64,000 nucleotides of DNA, from positions 1,836,467 through 1,900,466 of the forward strand of contig NZ_LMFJ01000001.1 in NCBI RefSeq assembly GCF_001426755.1. Direction: 5' to 3'. The notes under the pieces are model-generated. The model ran no database searches. It saw nothing but the letters and a program-made list of their open reading frames with translations, and was not told the DNA's origin. Positions 8,736 to 16,336 of this stretch are shown here, in pieces. This DNA is from Aeromicrobium sp. Root495. GTDB taxonomy: Bacteria; Actinomycetota; Actinomycetes; Propionibacteriales; Nocardioidaceae. The translations under genes and the position numbers were made by a program. Position 1 is the first letter of the stretch. Each line of letters starts with the position of its first letter.

Positions 8736-9796
8736 GAGGGCTGCTCGAGCGACTCGAGGCGATGGGCGAGGTCGGCCTGGACGAGCGAGCTGATGACGTC
8801 GTCGAGGGCGCCGTCCATCACGGCGTCGAGGTTGTACGCCTTGAAGCCGGTGCGGTGGTCGGAGATGCGGTTCTCCGGGAAGTTGTAGGTGCGGACGCGC
8901 TCGGAGCGGTCCATGGTGCGGACCTGCGAGCGGCGGGCGTCGGACGCCTCGGCGTCGGCAGCGGCCTGGGCGGCCTCGAGCAGGCGAGATCGGAGGATCC
9001 GCATGGCCTGGTCCTTGTTCTGCAGCTGGCTCTTCTCGTTCTGGCAGCTCACCACGATGCCGGTGGGCAGGTGCGTGATCCGCACGGCCGAGTCGGTGGT
9101 GTTGACGCTCTGGCCGCCAGGGCCGGACGAGCGGAAGACGTCGATGCGCAGGTCGTTGTCGTGGATCTCGACGTCGACGTCCTCGGCCTCGGGGAGCACC
9201 AGGACCCCGGCGGCCGACGTGTGGATGCGCCCTTGCGACTCCGTGACGGGCACGCGCTGCACACGGTGCACACCGCCCTCGAACTTGAGGAGCGCGTAGG
9301 GCGTCTGCCCGGGCTCGGGGGTCCCCTTGGCGGCCACACCGACCGTGACGGACTTGAACCCGCCGAGAGCGGACTCGGTGGAGTCGAGGATCTCGGTGCG
9401 CCAGCCGTGCTGCTCCGCGAAGCGGCTGTACATGCGGTAGAGGTCGCCGGCGAAGAGGGCCGACTCCTCCCCGCCCTCGCCGCCCTTGATCTCGAGGATG
9501 ACGTCCTTGTCGTCGGCGGGGTCGCGGGGCACGAGGAGGTGCTCGAGGCGCTCGGCGAGCTCGGGGACGCGGCGCTCGAGCTCGGTCACCTCGTCGTCGA
9601 GCTCCAGCTCCTTGGCCGCCTCGAGGTCGTCCTGCGCGTGCTGCCAGTCACGGTACGTCTTGATGACGGCGTTGAGCTCGTTGTACCGACGGCCCACGCG
9701 GCGCGCCTGGGCGGCGTCGGCGTGCAGGGCCGGGTCGGCCATGCGCTGCTCCAGCTCGGCGTGCTCGACGACGAGCGACTCGACGGCCTCGAACAT
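8732..9796 (-). CDS. prfA: Peptide chain release factor 1
   Basis: 354-aa RF1, which terminates translation at UAA and UAG. Seen: N-terminal helical domain, codon-recognition tripeptide PVT at 183-185 (the RF1-type position), and the catalytic GGQ loop at 227-229. ATG is preceded by GGGAGGTG. It lies downstream of rpmE behind a strong hairpin and is followed by prmC with a GTGA overlap. Normal length for the family. Confidence 0.97.
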   Translation of the reverse strand: MFEAVESLVVEHAELEQRMADPALHADAAQARRVGRRYNELNAVIKTYRDWQHAQDDLEAAKELELDDEVTELERRVPELAERLEHLLVPRDPADDKDVILEIKGGEGGEESALFAGDLYRMYSRFAEQHGWRTEILDSTESALGGFKSVTVGVAAKGTPEPGQTPYALLKFEGGVHRVQRVPVTESQGRIHTSAAGVLVLPEAEDVDVEIHDNDLRIDVFRSSGPGGQSVNTTDSAVRITHLPTGIVVSCQNEKSQLQNKDQAMRILRSRLLEAAQAAADAEASDARRSQVRTMDRSERVRTYNFPENRISDHRTGFKAYNLDAVMDGALDDVISSLVQADLAHRLESLEQPS

Positions 9797-9834
9797 CGGG
9801 CACCTCCCAGGACGCGTGCGGACGGGCAGAGACG

Positions 9835-9875
9835 ACGACGCCGACCCAGCCCCTGACGGGGCGGGTCGGCGTCGT
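9835..9875 (-). terminator. Strong hairpin downstream of rpmE
   Basis: 13-bp perfect stem (arms 9835-9847 and 9863-9875) continuing, after a bulged A, into a 5-bp GCCCC/GGGGC inner stem. It sits between the rpmE stop and the prfA start, so it should end or attenuate rpmE transcription. There is no long T-run, as is usual in high-GC actinobacteria. Confidence 0.8.
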
Positions 9876-9883
9876 GGCGGCAG

Positions 9884-10090
9884 CTACTTCTTGCCGTAGC
9901 GCTTCTCGAACCGGGCCACGCGGCCGCCGGTGTCGAGGATCTTCTGCTTGCCGGTGTAGAACGGGTGGCACGCGGAGCAGACGTCGGCGCGGAGGCTGCC
10001 CTCGGTGGCCGTGCTGCGCGTGGTGAACGAGTTGCCGCACGTGCAGGTGACCTGCGTCTCGACGTACTCGGGGTGGATGCCTTGCTTCAT
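9884..10090 (-). CDS. rpmE: 50S ribosomal protein bL31, zinc-binding type
   Basis: 68-aa bL31. The start is the ATG of [10 protein letters not shown], with GAGAGGAC upstream. Four Cys in CTC and CSAC place it in the C+ (zinc-binding) class, and it contains the conserved HPFYTGKQK stretch. Located between rho and prfA, as in other actinobacteria, but here separated from rho by accessory genes. A promoter is visible at 10158-10187. Confidence 0.96.
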   Translation of the reverse strand: MKQGIHPEYVETQVTCTCGNSFTTRSTATEGSLRADVCSACHPFYTGKQKILDTGGRVARFEKRYGKK

Positions 10091-10157
10091 GAGCTGTCCT
10101 CTCGTGCGGTGCTGGGTCGGCGCGCGGCGCGCTCCCGTGAACCAGGACCAAGGGATG

Positions 10158-10187
10158 ATTCTGCCAGGTGGCATCCGTCTCAACCAA
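10158..10187 (-). promoter_or_regulatory. rpmE: Probable rpmE promoter
   Basis: On the minus strand TTGGTT (10182-10187), an 18-base spacer and CAGAAT (10158-10163) form a housekeeping-type promoter about 70 bases ahead of rpmE. The inverted-repeat element to the right begins 18 bases beyond the -35 box and leaves the promoter intact. Confidence 0.55.
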
Positions 10188-10205
10188 ATCCACCCCTCCC
10201 CCATT

Positions 10206-10247
10206 CCCGGTTTACCACGGGGTCTGGGCAAACCTGACGCCCCACGG
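10206..10247 (+). repeat. Left terminal inverted repeat
   Basis: Begins CCCGGTTTACCACGGGG and ends TGACGCCCCACGG. It is the inverted match of 11426-11467 with 3 mismatches in 42. Its inner 13 bases pair with the copy starting at 10256 to form a 13-bp hairpin. Confidence 0.85.
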
Positions 10248-10255
10248 ACTCCCGC

Positions 10256-10310
10256 CCGTGGGGCGTCACACTTTCCCGTGGGGCGTCACACTTTCCCGTG
10301 GGGCGTCAGA
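10256..10310 (+). repeat. Three direct copies of CCGTGGGGCGTCA, 20-bp period
   Basis: Three tandem copies of a 20-base unit (CCGTGGGGCGTCA plus CACTTTC; the last copy is cut short). The TCA of the third copy provides the stop codon (TGA on the minus strand) of the AbiEi-like gene. There are no variable spacers, so it is not a CRISPR array. Copies can pair with the inverse copy at 10235-10247 and may terminate transcription. Confidence 0.8.
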
Positions 10311-11292
10311 CGATGTGCGTCGCGTTGCGGGTGTAGAGGCGTCGGGACTGCTGCATGTCCGCGACGAGCCGGCCGGCAGTGGCCGGCGAACGGCCGGTTC
10401 CCAGCTCGATCCAGACCCAGCGCGACATGCCGCGTCGCGTGCCCCTCATCCGGTCCTCGCGCACCTTCTCCCGCTCGATCTGGCGGCCGGGGTCCTCACC
10501 GTGCGGATTGAGTCGGCCGTACTTCAGCATCCCGTCGAACTCTCCGAGATGGCGGTAGGCCGACCAGCCGAAGTCGCTGCGCCCGATGATCCGTCCGTCT
10601 CGGTCGTGGACCTCGACCTGCAGCTCCGGAGCCGGTACCTGGTGCACCCACATCATGTAGAAGGAGCGTGACTCGCCCACGGACTCGAGTCGTCCGTCGG
10701 CCAGGCGGACGGCGACACGTGCAGTCCGTGTGCCCTGCCACCGGGCGAAGTCTCGATCGATCGACTCCTCGAGCCCTCCTTTCTCGACCACGCCGAGGTG
10801 CAGCGCGGAGGAGAGGACCACCACTCCCTGCTCCACCCCCGTCGAAGCACTGGTCTCCAAGGCAGCCCGTTGCGGCGCCGACAGCAGCCGGCCATCCACC
10901 TCGACGCAGTCGTCCTCGGTGATCTGTCCGGAGTGGAAGACGATCCCTGCCTCGGTCCGCCCGTTCCGCCCGTCGAGCCGCGTGACGTGGACCGACTCCA
11001 GGTCGACACCCCACAGGTCGAATCCATGGAGCGCTGCAGCGGACTGGTGGGTCACGACGACCCCGGGGCCCAGCTTGTCGACGACCGAACGCACCTTGAC
11101 GGCGTGGCGCTCGCTGTCGGACCAGGACTGCCAGAGAACCGTCGGCACGTAGGTTCCGTGCCTCACCCGTCGGAGGAGTCCCGTCCGCATGAACGCGCGG
11201 ATCGCGTCGTCCGAGTATCCGAGGTCGAGGAGCTGGTGCCGCATGAGGTATCCGCCGTTCGCGTGCGCGACGGCGATGAGAATGTCGTCCAT
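10306..11292 (-). CDS. AbiEi-type HTH protein with nuclease-like C-terminus
   Basis: 328 aa. The N-terminus (about 3-50) is a winged-helix domain of the type IV AbiEi antitoxin kind (GGYLMRHQLLDLGYSDDAI, then RRVRHGTYV). The C-terminal part looks like a DUF559/Vsr-type PD-(D/E)xK fold: E207, Q225, D240 in SDFGW, and E251-x-D253-x3-K257 in EFDGMLKY. This domain pairing is common among solitary AbiEi-like genes of Actinobacteria. No AbiEii nucleotidyltransferase toxin lies nearby. ATG is preceded by CGGAGGC. It is the sole cargo of an inverted-repeat element, and its stop codon lies inside an end repeat. Function unknown; self-repression, or nuclease activity, are both possible. Confidence 0.75.
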   Translation of the reverse strand: MDDILIAVAHANGGYLMRHQLLDLGYSDDAIRAFMRTGLLRRVRHGTYVPTVLWQSWSDSERHAVKVRSVVDKLGPGVVVTHQSAAALHGFDLWGVDLESVHVTRLDGRNGRTEAGIVFHSGQITEDDCVEVDGRLLSAPQRAALETSASTGVEQGVVVLSSALHLGVVEKGGLEESIDRDFARWQGTRTARVAVRLADGRLESVGESRSFYMMWVHQVPAPELQVEVHDRDGRIIGRSDFGWSAYRHLGEFDGMLKYGRLNPHGEDPGRQIEREKVREDRMRGTRRGMSRWVWIELGTGRSPATAGRLVADMQQSRRLYTRNATHIV

Positions 11293-11399
11293 GCCTCCGA
11301 CCGTCGACCACCGCGTCGAACGTGGAAACCCCGTCGAAGGTCATTTGTGGATTGCGCTGGAACATCCGGGACACCTGTGGACGTCGACACCCCACGGCA

Positions 11400-11438
11400 A
11401 AGGTCGACGCCCCACGGTCTGCCGACCGTGGGGCGTCA
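11400..11438. terminator. Hairpin at right end of the inverted-repeat element
   Basis: GACGCCCCACGG (11406-11417), an 8-base loop and CCGTGGGGCGTC (11426-11437) form a 12-bp stem immediately inside the right terminal repeat; another near-copy (GACACCCCACGG) lies at 11388-11399. It resembles the left-end hairpin and sits just after the gpx stop, so it could terminate gpx transcription. Confidence 0.6.
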
Positions 11439-11467
11439 AGTTCTCCCAGACCCCGTGGTAAACCGGG
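11426..11467 (-). repeat. Right terminal inverted repeat
   Basis: Inverted match of 10206-10247. Its outermost base is adjacent to the gpx stop codon at 11468-11470. Confidence 0.85.
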
Positions 11468-11950
11468 TTAGGCGGGGAGGAGCTTCTCGATGTCGGAGGC
11501 GATCTTCTCGGGCTTGGTGGTGGAGCCGTAGCGCTTGATGACGTTGCCCTCGGGGTCGACCAGGAACTTGGTGAAGTTCCACTTGATCGACGACGGGCCG
11601 AGGCCGCCCTTCTCCTTCTTGAGCCACTGGTAGAGCGGGTGGGCGTCGTCGCCGTTCACCTCGATGACCGAGAACATCGGGAAGGTGACGCCGTAGTTGC
11701 GCTCGCAGAACGCGGCCGTCTCCTCGTCGCCGTCGGGGTTCTGGTGACCGAACTGGTCGCACGGGAAGCCCAGGACGACGAGGCCGCGGTCGACGTACGT
11801 CTTGTAGAGCTCCTCGAGCCCCTTGAGCTGCGGGGTGAAGCCGCACTGCGTGGCCGTGTTCACCACCAGCAGGACCTTGCCGCGGTAGTCGGCGAGGGCG
11901 CGCTCGGCGCCGTCGATGGAGGTCGCGCTGAAGTCGTAGGCAGTCGTCAT
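11468..11950 (-). CDS. Glutathione peroxidase-family thiol peroxidase (2-Cys type)
   Basis: 160-aa peroxidase. The tetrad is C36 (NTATQCGFTPQ), Q70, W124 and N125. C82 (AFCERNYGVTFP) lies where thioredoxin-dependent GPx enzymes have their resolving cysteine, so thioredoxin or another thiol system, not glutathione, is the likely reductant; mycothiol organisms lack glutathione. The start ATG is preceded by TACCCT six bases upstream and no ribosome site, suggesting a leaderless message. It lies between rho and rpmE as an accessory insert. Confidence 0.9.
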   Translation of the reverse strand: MTTAYDFSATSIDGAERALADYRGKVLLVVNTATQCGFTPQLKGLEELYKTYVDRGLVVLGFPCDQFGHQNPDGDEETAAFCERNYGVTFPMFSVIEVNGDDAHPLYQWLKKEKGGLGPSSIKWNFTKFLVDPEGNVIKRYGSTTKPEKIASDIEKLLPA

Positions 11951-11956
11951 GGACCC

Positions 11957-11962
11957 AGGGTA
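11957..11962 (-). promoter_or_regulatory. -10 box for leaderless gpx
   Basis: TACCCT on the minus strand, six bases before the ATG of the peroxidase gene; transcription would begin at or next to the start codon. Confidence 0.55.
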
Positions 11963-12111
11963 GGCAGTGGGGGCCCACCCGGCACGGCAACCCGGGGCTT
12001 GCAGGCCCGGAGAAGTTGTTCACCGATCAGGGCAAAGCGCCTCGCCGGACAGGCCACCGGTCGTACCCTTCAGCCACCGGTTGAGGGACCGGGATGTTGA
12101 GGGAGATCATC

Positions 12112-12285
12112 ATGAAGCAGTTTGCCTGCGGGGACGTCGTCCCCGGGTGCCGGTCGCGCTGGGTGTGCGACACCGACGACGACGTGCTGGCCGCGGTCGC
12201 GGCCCACGCTGCAGCCGACCACGGCCTCGTCGAGGTCCCGTCCGAGCTCGTGGACGCGGTCCGCCGCCACATCGTCACGGTCTGA
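12112..12285 (+). CDS. DUF1059 small protein
   Basis: 57-aa protein of the DUF1059 family: starts MKQFACGDVVPGC and has the conserved H-A-x3-H block (HAAADHG), together a likely small metal-binding fold. I chose the second ATG because GGGAG lies at proper distance; an upstream ATG at 12094 would add six residues. Role unknown for the family. It is followed by the degenerate EAL gene. Confidence 0.85.
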   Translation: MKQFACGDVVPGCRSRWVCDTDDDVLAAVAAHAAADHGLVEVPSELVDAVRRHIVTV

Positions 12286-12326
12286 TCGTGACCGCGGCCC
12301 GGTCCTCGACCGCCGAGGACGCATCC

Positions 12327-13367
12327 ATGGTCTCGGCCTGGCCCGCCCCCACCGGGAGCGGGCGCTCCCGGGTGTCGCACCAGCCGGTCCTCGACGTGGC
12401 ACGCGGCACCGTCGCGGGCTACCGCACCGTCGTCCCCGGCGGCCAGGAGCAGGCCACCCCCGACCTCGTCGTCGCTGCCCTCGCGGCCGTGCCGATCCTG
12501 CCGGCCAACACCTTCTTGTCGGTCCCCCTCCCCCCGGAGCTGCTCGAGCACCCCGACGTGCTGGCGGCGCTGCGGGCCCGACCCACGCTCGCCCCCGTCC
12601 TGCTCGACCTGCGGGAGCCGGACCCGGGCACGGAGGACCGCGTCAGCCACCTGCTCGAGGAGTTCCGTGCCGCCGGCGCCCTCCTGACCCTGGGCAGCGC
12701 CGACGGCGCACAACCGACGTTGCGCAGCGTCACCCGGCTCCGGCCGGCCGTCATCCGACTGGGGCGAGCCTGGGTGAGCGGGCTGGACCGGTCGGCGAGC
12801 AAGCGCAGCGCCATCGAGGTCACCGGCCAGCTGGCGGCGCAGCTCGACGCCTGGATCCTCGCCGAGGACGTCACCACGTCCGGCGAGCTGCGAGCGCTCG
12901 CGGAGCTGGGCGTCCCTCTGGCTCAGGGGCCGTTCGTGGGTGCCGCGCGCGAGACCTGGTCGGACGTCGACCCGTCCGCCCGGCACGTCCTGCCCACCGC
13001 CACCCCGATCGCGGACGGCGCCCTGCGCGACCTCGTGCAGCAGACCTACACGACCACCGACCTCGCCGCAGCCAGCTCGGTCCTGCCCGAGGCCACGGGC
13101 TTCGAGGTGGTCGTGGTGGTCGACGAGCGCTCCCGCCCGGTCTCGATCCTGGAGCGCGACGTCGCCGGACGGTGGAGGGCGACCGAGCCGCTCCTCGTGA
13201 ACGTCGACACCTCCGTGCCCGACGTCGTGGAGCGCAGCCTCGCCCGTCCGCGGGTGACCCGCTTCTCCCCCGTGACCGTGATCGACGCGGCCGGTCGACT
13301 CCTCGGCATCCTGCGCATCGAGCGCCTCATGGCGCACCTCGCGGACTCGGACCGCCGCCGACCCTGA
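12327..13367 (+). CDS. Degenerate EAL-like protein with C-terminal CBS-like domain
   Basis: 346 aa from an ATG with GAGGAC upstream; a GTG at 12288 is an alternative start. Residues about 15-240 follow an EAL phosphodiesterase outline (QPVLDVARGTVAGYRTVV aligns with the usual QPI-D...G-E-AL-R start; AEDVTTSGELRALAELGVPLAQG aligns with the E-V...GxxxxQG end). The catalytic E-x-L-x-R motif is missing, so c-di-GMP cleavage is unlikely and a binding or sensor role is more plausible. Residues about 265-340 resemble CBS repeats (VVVVDERSRPVSIL; VTVIDAAGRLLGILR). It converges on rho, sharing a bidirectional terminator. Confidence 0.72.
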   Translation: MVSAWPAPTGSGRSRVSHQPVLDVARGTVAGYRTVVPGGQEQATPDLVVAALAAVPILPANTFLSVPLPPELLEHPDVLAALRARPTLAPVLLDLREPDPGTEDRVSHLLEEFRAAGALLTLGSADGAQPTLRSVTRLRPAVIRLGRAWVSGLDRSASKRSAIEVTGQLAAQLDAWILAEDVTTSGELRALAELGVPLAQGPFVGAARETWSDVDPSARHVLPTATPIADGALRDLVQQTYTTTDLAAASSVLPEATGFEVVVVVDERSRPVSILERDVAGRWRATEPLLVNVDTSVPDVVERSLARPRVTRFSPVTVIDAAGRLLGILRIERLMAHLADSDRRRP

Positions 13368-13378
13368 CCCCGACGCAC

Positions 13379-13414
13379 GAGGACCCAGGACCGGAGATCC
13401 GGTCCTGGGTCCTC
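13379..13414. terminator. Bidirectional terminator between the EAL-like gene and rho
   Basis: A perfect 17-bp inverted repeat (arms 13379-13395 and 13398-13414; the right arm reads TCCGGTCCTGGGTCCTC) lies between two convergent stop codons. It should end transcription from both sides. Confidence 0.9.
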
Positions 13415-13428
13415 GAGGGTGGTGCGGG

Positions 13429-15270
13429 TCAGCCGTTCGGCAGCGTCCTGGCGGCCTGGGCCAGGAAGTCCGCGTTGTCGGACGACTTCTTGAGCCGCTC
13501 GACGACGAGCTCCTGGGCCTTCTGGGGATCGAGGTCCGAGACGACCCGACGCAGCTTCCACAGCGTGGCCAGCTCGTCCTCGCCCAGCAGCTGCTCCTCA
13601 CGACGCGTGCTGGACGCGGCGACGTCGATGGCCGGGAAGATGCGCTTCTCGGCCAGGTCGCTGCGCAGGTGCAGCTCGAGGTTCGCGGTGCCCTTGATCT
13701 CCTCGAAGATGACCTCGTCCACGGTGGAACCGGTCTCGACGAGTGCCGTCGCGAGGATGGTGAGCGAGCCGCCGTCCTCGATGTTGCGGGCGGCGCCGAA
13801 GAACTTCTTGGGCGGGTAGAGCGCCGAGGAGTCGACCCCTCCGGCCAGGATGCGGCCGGACGCCGGGGCGGACAGGTTGTAGGCCCGGCCCAGGCGGGTG
13901 ATGGAGTCGAGCAGCACGACGACGTCGTGGCCCAGCTCGACGAGCCGCTTGGCCCGCTCGATGGCCAGCTCGGCGATCGTCGTGTGGTCGGTGGCGGGCC
14001 GGTCGAAGGTGGAGGCGATGACCTCGCCCTTCACCGAGCGCTGGAGCTCCGTGACCTCCTCGGGACGCTCGTCCACCAGCACGACCATGAGGTGGCACTC
14101 GGGGTTGTTGGTCATGACGGCGTCGGCCACGGCCTGCAGCACGACGGTCTTGCCGGCCTTGGGCGGGGAGACGACGAGGCCACGCTGGCCCTTGCCGAGC
14201 GGTGCGACGAGGTCGAACATCCGGGTCGTGAGGGTGGCGGCGTCGGTCTCGAGGTGGAGGCGCTCGGTGGGGAACAGCGGCGTGAGCTCGCTGAACTCGA
14301 CGCGCGTGCGGGCCTCGTCGGTGGGCTGACCGTTGACGGAGTCGACCCGGACCATCGGGTTGAACTTCTCCTTGCGCTCGCCCTCGCGGGGCTGGCGCAC
14401 CTGACCGACCACGGCGTCGCCGCGACGGAGTCCCAGCTTGCGGACCATGGAGAGGGAGACGTAGACGTCGTTCTCGCTGGGCAGGTAGCCCGTGGTGCGC
14501 ACGAACGCGTAGTTGTCGAGGATGTCGAGGATGCCCGCGGCGGGCACGAGGACGTCGTCCTCGGCGTACGTGGGCTCGCCGTCGGTGCCGCGGCCCGTGC
14601 GCCCGCGACCACGACGGTTGCGGCGACGGCCGGTGCCTTCCTCGTCGCCGTTCTGGCGATCGTCGGCATCGTCCTGACGGTCCTGACGGTCCTGACGGTC
14701 GTTCTTGTCCTGGTTGTTCTTGTCCTGGGCGTTCTTGTTCTGGCCGCCCTGACCGTTCTTGCCCTGGTCCTGCTTGTTCTGCTTGTTCTGGTCGTTCTTG
14801 TTCTGGTCGTTCTTGTTCTGGCCGCCCTTGTTCTGGCCGCCCTGGTCGTTCTTCTGGTTGTTCTTGGGCTGGTCCTGCTTGTCCTGACCCTGGCCGCCGT
14901 CGCCGTGGTTGGCGTTGCGACGCCGACCACCGGAGGGCTCGGACTGCTCGCGGGACTCGGCGGAGGCCTGGTCGCGGGACTGGTCGGGCTGCTTCTCCGC
15001 CGGCTTCTCGCCTTGGGGAGCCTGCTCGGCCACGGCCGGGGCCTGGCCGGCGGCGGGCTCCGTGCGCGGGGTCTCGCCGCGGGCCGCCTTGATGGCGTCG
15101 ATGAGCTCGCCCTTGCGCATCTTGGCGGTGTTGTCGATGCCGAGGCCGGCGGCGATCTCCTGCAGCTCGGCCAGGACCTTGCCGCCCAGCGCGCCTCCAC
15201 TCTTGCGGGGGGCGCGGGCCGGCGCTGCGTCGGCAGTCGGCTCGGGGACGGTCGTCGGGGATTCGGTCAC
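13429..15270 (-). CDS. rho: Transcription termination factor Rho with a long Asn/Gln/Lys/Asp-rich insert
   Basis: 613-aa Rho helicase from a GTG with AAGGA upstream; a longer frame reaching 15342 lacks a ribosome site. Seen: SAP-like Rho_N domain (about 30-70, KMRKGELIDAIKA), a low-complexity acidic/basic region (about 75-235), the RNA-binding cold-shock domain (ILDILDNYAFVRTTGYLPS), Walker A PPKAGKT and Walker B VVVLLDS. The insert, about residues 120-215, is built from N, Q, K, D and G (repeats of QNK, NDQ, DRQ). Actinobacterial Rho proteins often carry a disordered insert here, but this one is unusually N/Q-rich for so GC-rich a genome. Confidence 0.97.
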   Translation of the reverse strand: MTESPTTVPEPTADAAPARAPRKSGGALGGKVLAELQEIAAGLGIDNTAKMRKGELIDAIKAARGETPRTEPAAGQAPAVAEQAPQGEKPAEKQPDQSRDQASAESREQSEPSGGRRRNANHGDGGQGQDKQDQPKNNQKNDQGGQNKGGQNKNDQNKNDQNKQNKQDQGKNGQGGQNKNAQDKNNQDKNDRQDRQDRQDDADDRQNGDEEGTGRRRNRRGRGRTGRGTDGEPTYAEDDVLVPAAGILDILDNYAFVRTTGYLPSENDVYVSLSMVRKLGLRRGDAVVGQVRQPREGERKEKFNPMVRVDSVNGQPTDEARTRVEFSELTPLFPTERLHLETDAATLTTRMFDLVAPLGKGQRGLVVSPPKAGKTVVLQAVADAVMTNNPECHLMVVLVDERPEEVTELQRSVKGEVIASTFDRPATDHTTIAELAIERAKRLVELGHDVVVLLDSITRLGRAYNLSAPASGRILAGGVDSSALYPPKKFFGAARNIEDGGSLTILATALVETGSTVDEVIFEEIKGTANLELHLRSDLAEKRIFPAIDVAASSTRREEQLLGEDELATLWKLRRVVSDLDPQKAQELVVERLKKSSDNADFLAQAARTLPNG

Positions 15271-15343
15271 GTGGATTCCTTCAATGGGTGGAGGCGCACC
15301 GCGCTCGGCCGCTGGGGCCGCCGCAGGACGACGCTCGGACAAC

Positions 15344-15360
15344 CAGCCCAGAACGGGCTG
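15344..15360 (-). terminator. Possible weak hairpin between thrB and rho
   Basis: CAGCCC, 5-base loop, GGGCTG. It lies 86 bases past the thrB stop and 74 bases before rho. The stem is only 6 bp, so it may be a weak terminator or part of the rho leader. Confidence 0.3.
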
Positions 15361-15445
15361 TGTCGATCACATCGATCAACGGGAGGTGGGTCATCTGCCG
15401 GGGAGGTTGCTCGACTCCGGCTGAACCACCGTAGCACCCGGTCGA

Positions 15446-16336
15446 TCAGGGCTCGACGACGTGCGCGCCACGCCCGCTGACCTGCGGCGTGAGCACGCGC
15501 CAACCCTGGGGAGCGGCCGCCTCGACGCCGTGGGCGAAGGCGAGGACCGTGGGTCCCGCCCCGGAGATCACTGCGGGCACGCCGTCGACCCGCAGGGCGC
15601 GGAGCAGCTGGTAGGAGTCGGGCATGGCCGCGGAGCGGTAGGTCTGGTGCAGGAAGTCCTCGGTGCCGGAGATGAGTCGCTCCGGAGCCTGCAGCAGCGC
15701 GGCCACGAGCAGGGCGGCGCGGCCCGCGTTGGCGGCGGCGTCGCGGTGGGCCACCTCGCTCGGCAGGAGCCCCCGGGCCACGTGGGTGGAGACCGGCGCG
15801 TCGGGCACGAACACCGTGACCGGGACGTCGACGTCGAGGCGCACCACCTCGGCGGCGGCACCCTCGATCCAGGCGATGGTGAGGCCACCGAACAGGGCCG
15901 CGGCGACGTTGTCGGGATGGCCCTCGAGGTCGTTGGCGAGCTGGTAGACGGCCTGGTCGTCGAGCAGCTCACGGCCGCCCTCGACGAGCTCGCGCGCCAG
16001 CAGGATGCCGCCGACGATGGCCGCCGAGGAGGAGCCGAGGCCCCGCCCGTGCGGAATGACGTTGCGGCACGTGAGCCGGTATCCGGTGGGACGCAGCCCG
16101 ATGAGATCGAACGCGGCCTCCATGGCCCGGACCACGAGGTGGTCAGGTCCCAGCGGGACGTCGCCGGCTCCCTCGCCCTCCACGAGGACCTCGAGCCCCT
16201 CGTCGAGGACCTCGCCGGTGAGCTCGTCGAACAGCTCGAGGGCCAGGCCCAGTGCGTCGAAGCCAGGACCGAGGTTGGCGCTCGAGGCAGGCGTGCGGAC
16301 CAGGACGGGTCCTCGTGCCGCGTGTGCTGCGCTCAT
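15446..16336 (-). CDS. thrB: Homoserine kinase
   Basis: 296-aa GHMP kinase that phosphorylates homoserine for threonine synthesis. Seen: [12 protein letters not shown] at 16-27, the ATP loop [15 protein letters not shown] near 96-110, and C-terminal [13 protein letters not shown] overlaps the thrC stop (ATGA). Third gene of the hom-thrC-thrB operon. Standard length. Confidence 0.97.
   Translation of the reverse strand: MSAAHAARGPVLVRTPASSANLGPGFDALGLALELFDELTGEVLDEGLEVLVEGEGAGDVPLGPDHLVVRAMEAAFDLIGLRPTGYRLTCRNVIPHGRGLGSSSAAIVGGILLARELVEGGRELLDDQAVYQLANDLEGHPDNVAAALFGGLTIAWIEGAAAEVVRLDVDVPVTVFVPDAPVSTHVARGLLPSEVAHRDAAANAGRAALLVAALLQAPERLISGTEDFLHQTYRSAAMPDSYQLLRALRVDGVPAVISGAGPTVLAFAHGVEAAAPQGWRVLTPQVSGRGAHVVEP

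Larger units (their letters stand above)
10206..11467. mobile_element. Putative 1.26-kb single-gene element with 42-bp terminal inverted repeats
   Basis: The two ends, 10206-10247 and 11426-11467, are inverted copies of one another: 23 identical bases at the outer edge, six variable bases (three mismatches), then 13 identical bases, 39/42 overall. Next to each end is a hairpin built from TGACGCCCCACGG and its complement. Between the ends lies only one gene, the AbiEi-like CDS at 10306-11292. The right end abuts the gpx stop codon exactly and the left end lies just beyond the rpmE promoter, in a block where many actinobacteria have rho next to rpmE. No transposase and no clear target-site duplication are visible, so mobility (self-encoded or in trans) is inference. 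Confidence 0.6.

Noticed and set aside
10256-10310. Short direct repeats as a mini-CRISPR
   Set aside because: Only three copies with identical 7-base gaps; better explained as hairpin or binding motif of the element.
10306-11292. Full AbiE toxin-antitoxin system
   Set aside because: No AbiEii nucleotidyltransferase gene on either side; only the AbiEi-like N-terminal domain is present.
10201-11475. Target-site duplication around the AbiEi-like element
   Set aside because: Flanks read CATT and TTAG; no convincing direct repeat. Partial CCTCCCC/GGGGAGG inverted flanks are too short to interpret.
15270-15342. Extra 24-residue N-terminus for Rho
   Set aside because: The ATG at 15342 has no ribosome site, while the GTG at 15270 has AAGGA at proper spacing and starts just before the conserved part.
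13669-15480. 603-codon plus-strand frame with long Leu/Val runs that look like membrane segments
   Set aside because: Direct complement of the Asn/Gln/Lys repeat of rho; the hydrophobic runs are an artefact of that repeat.
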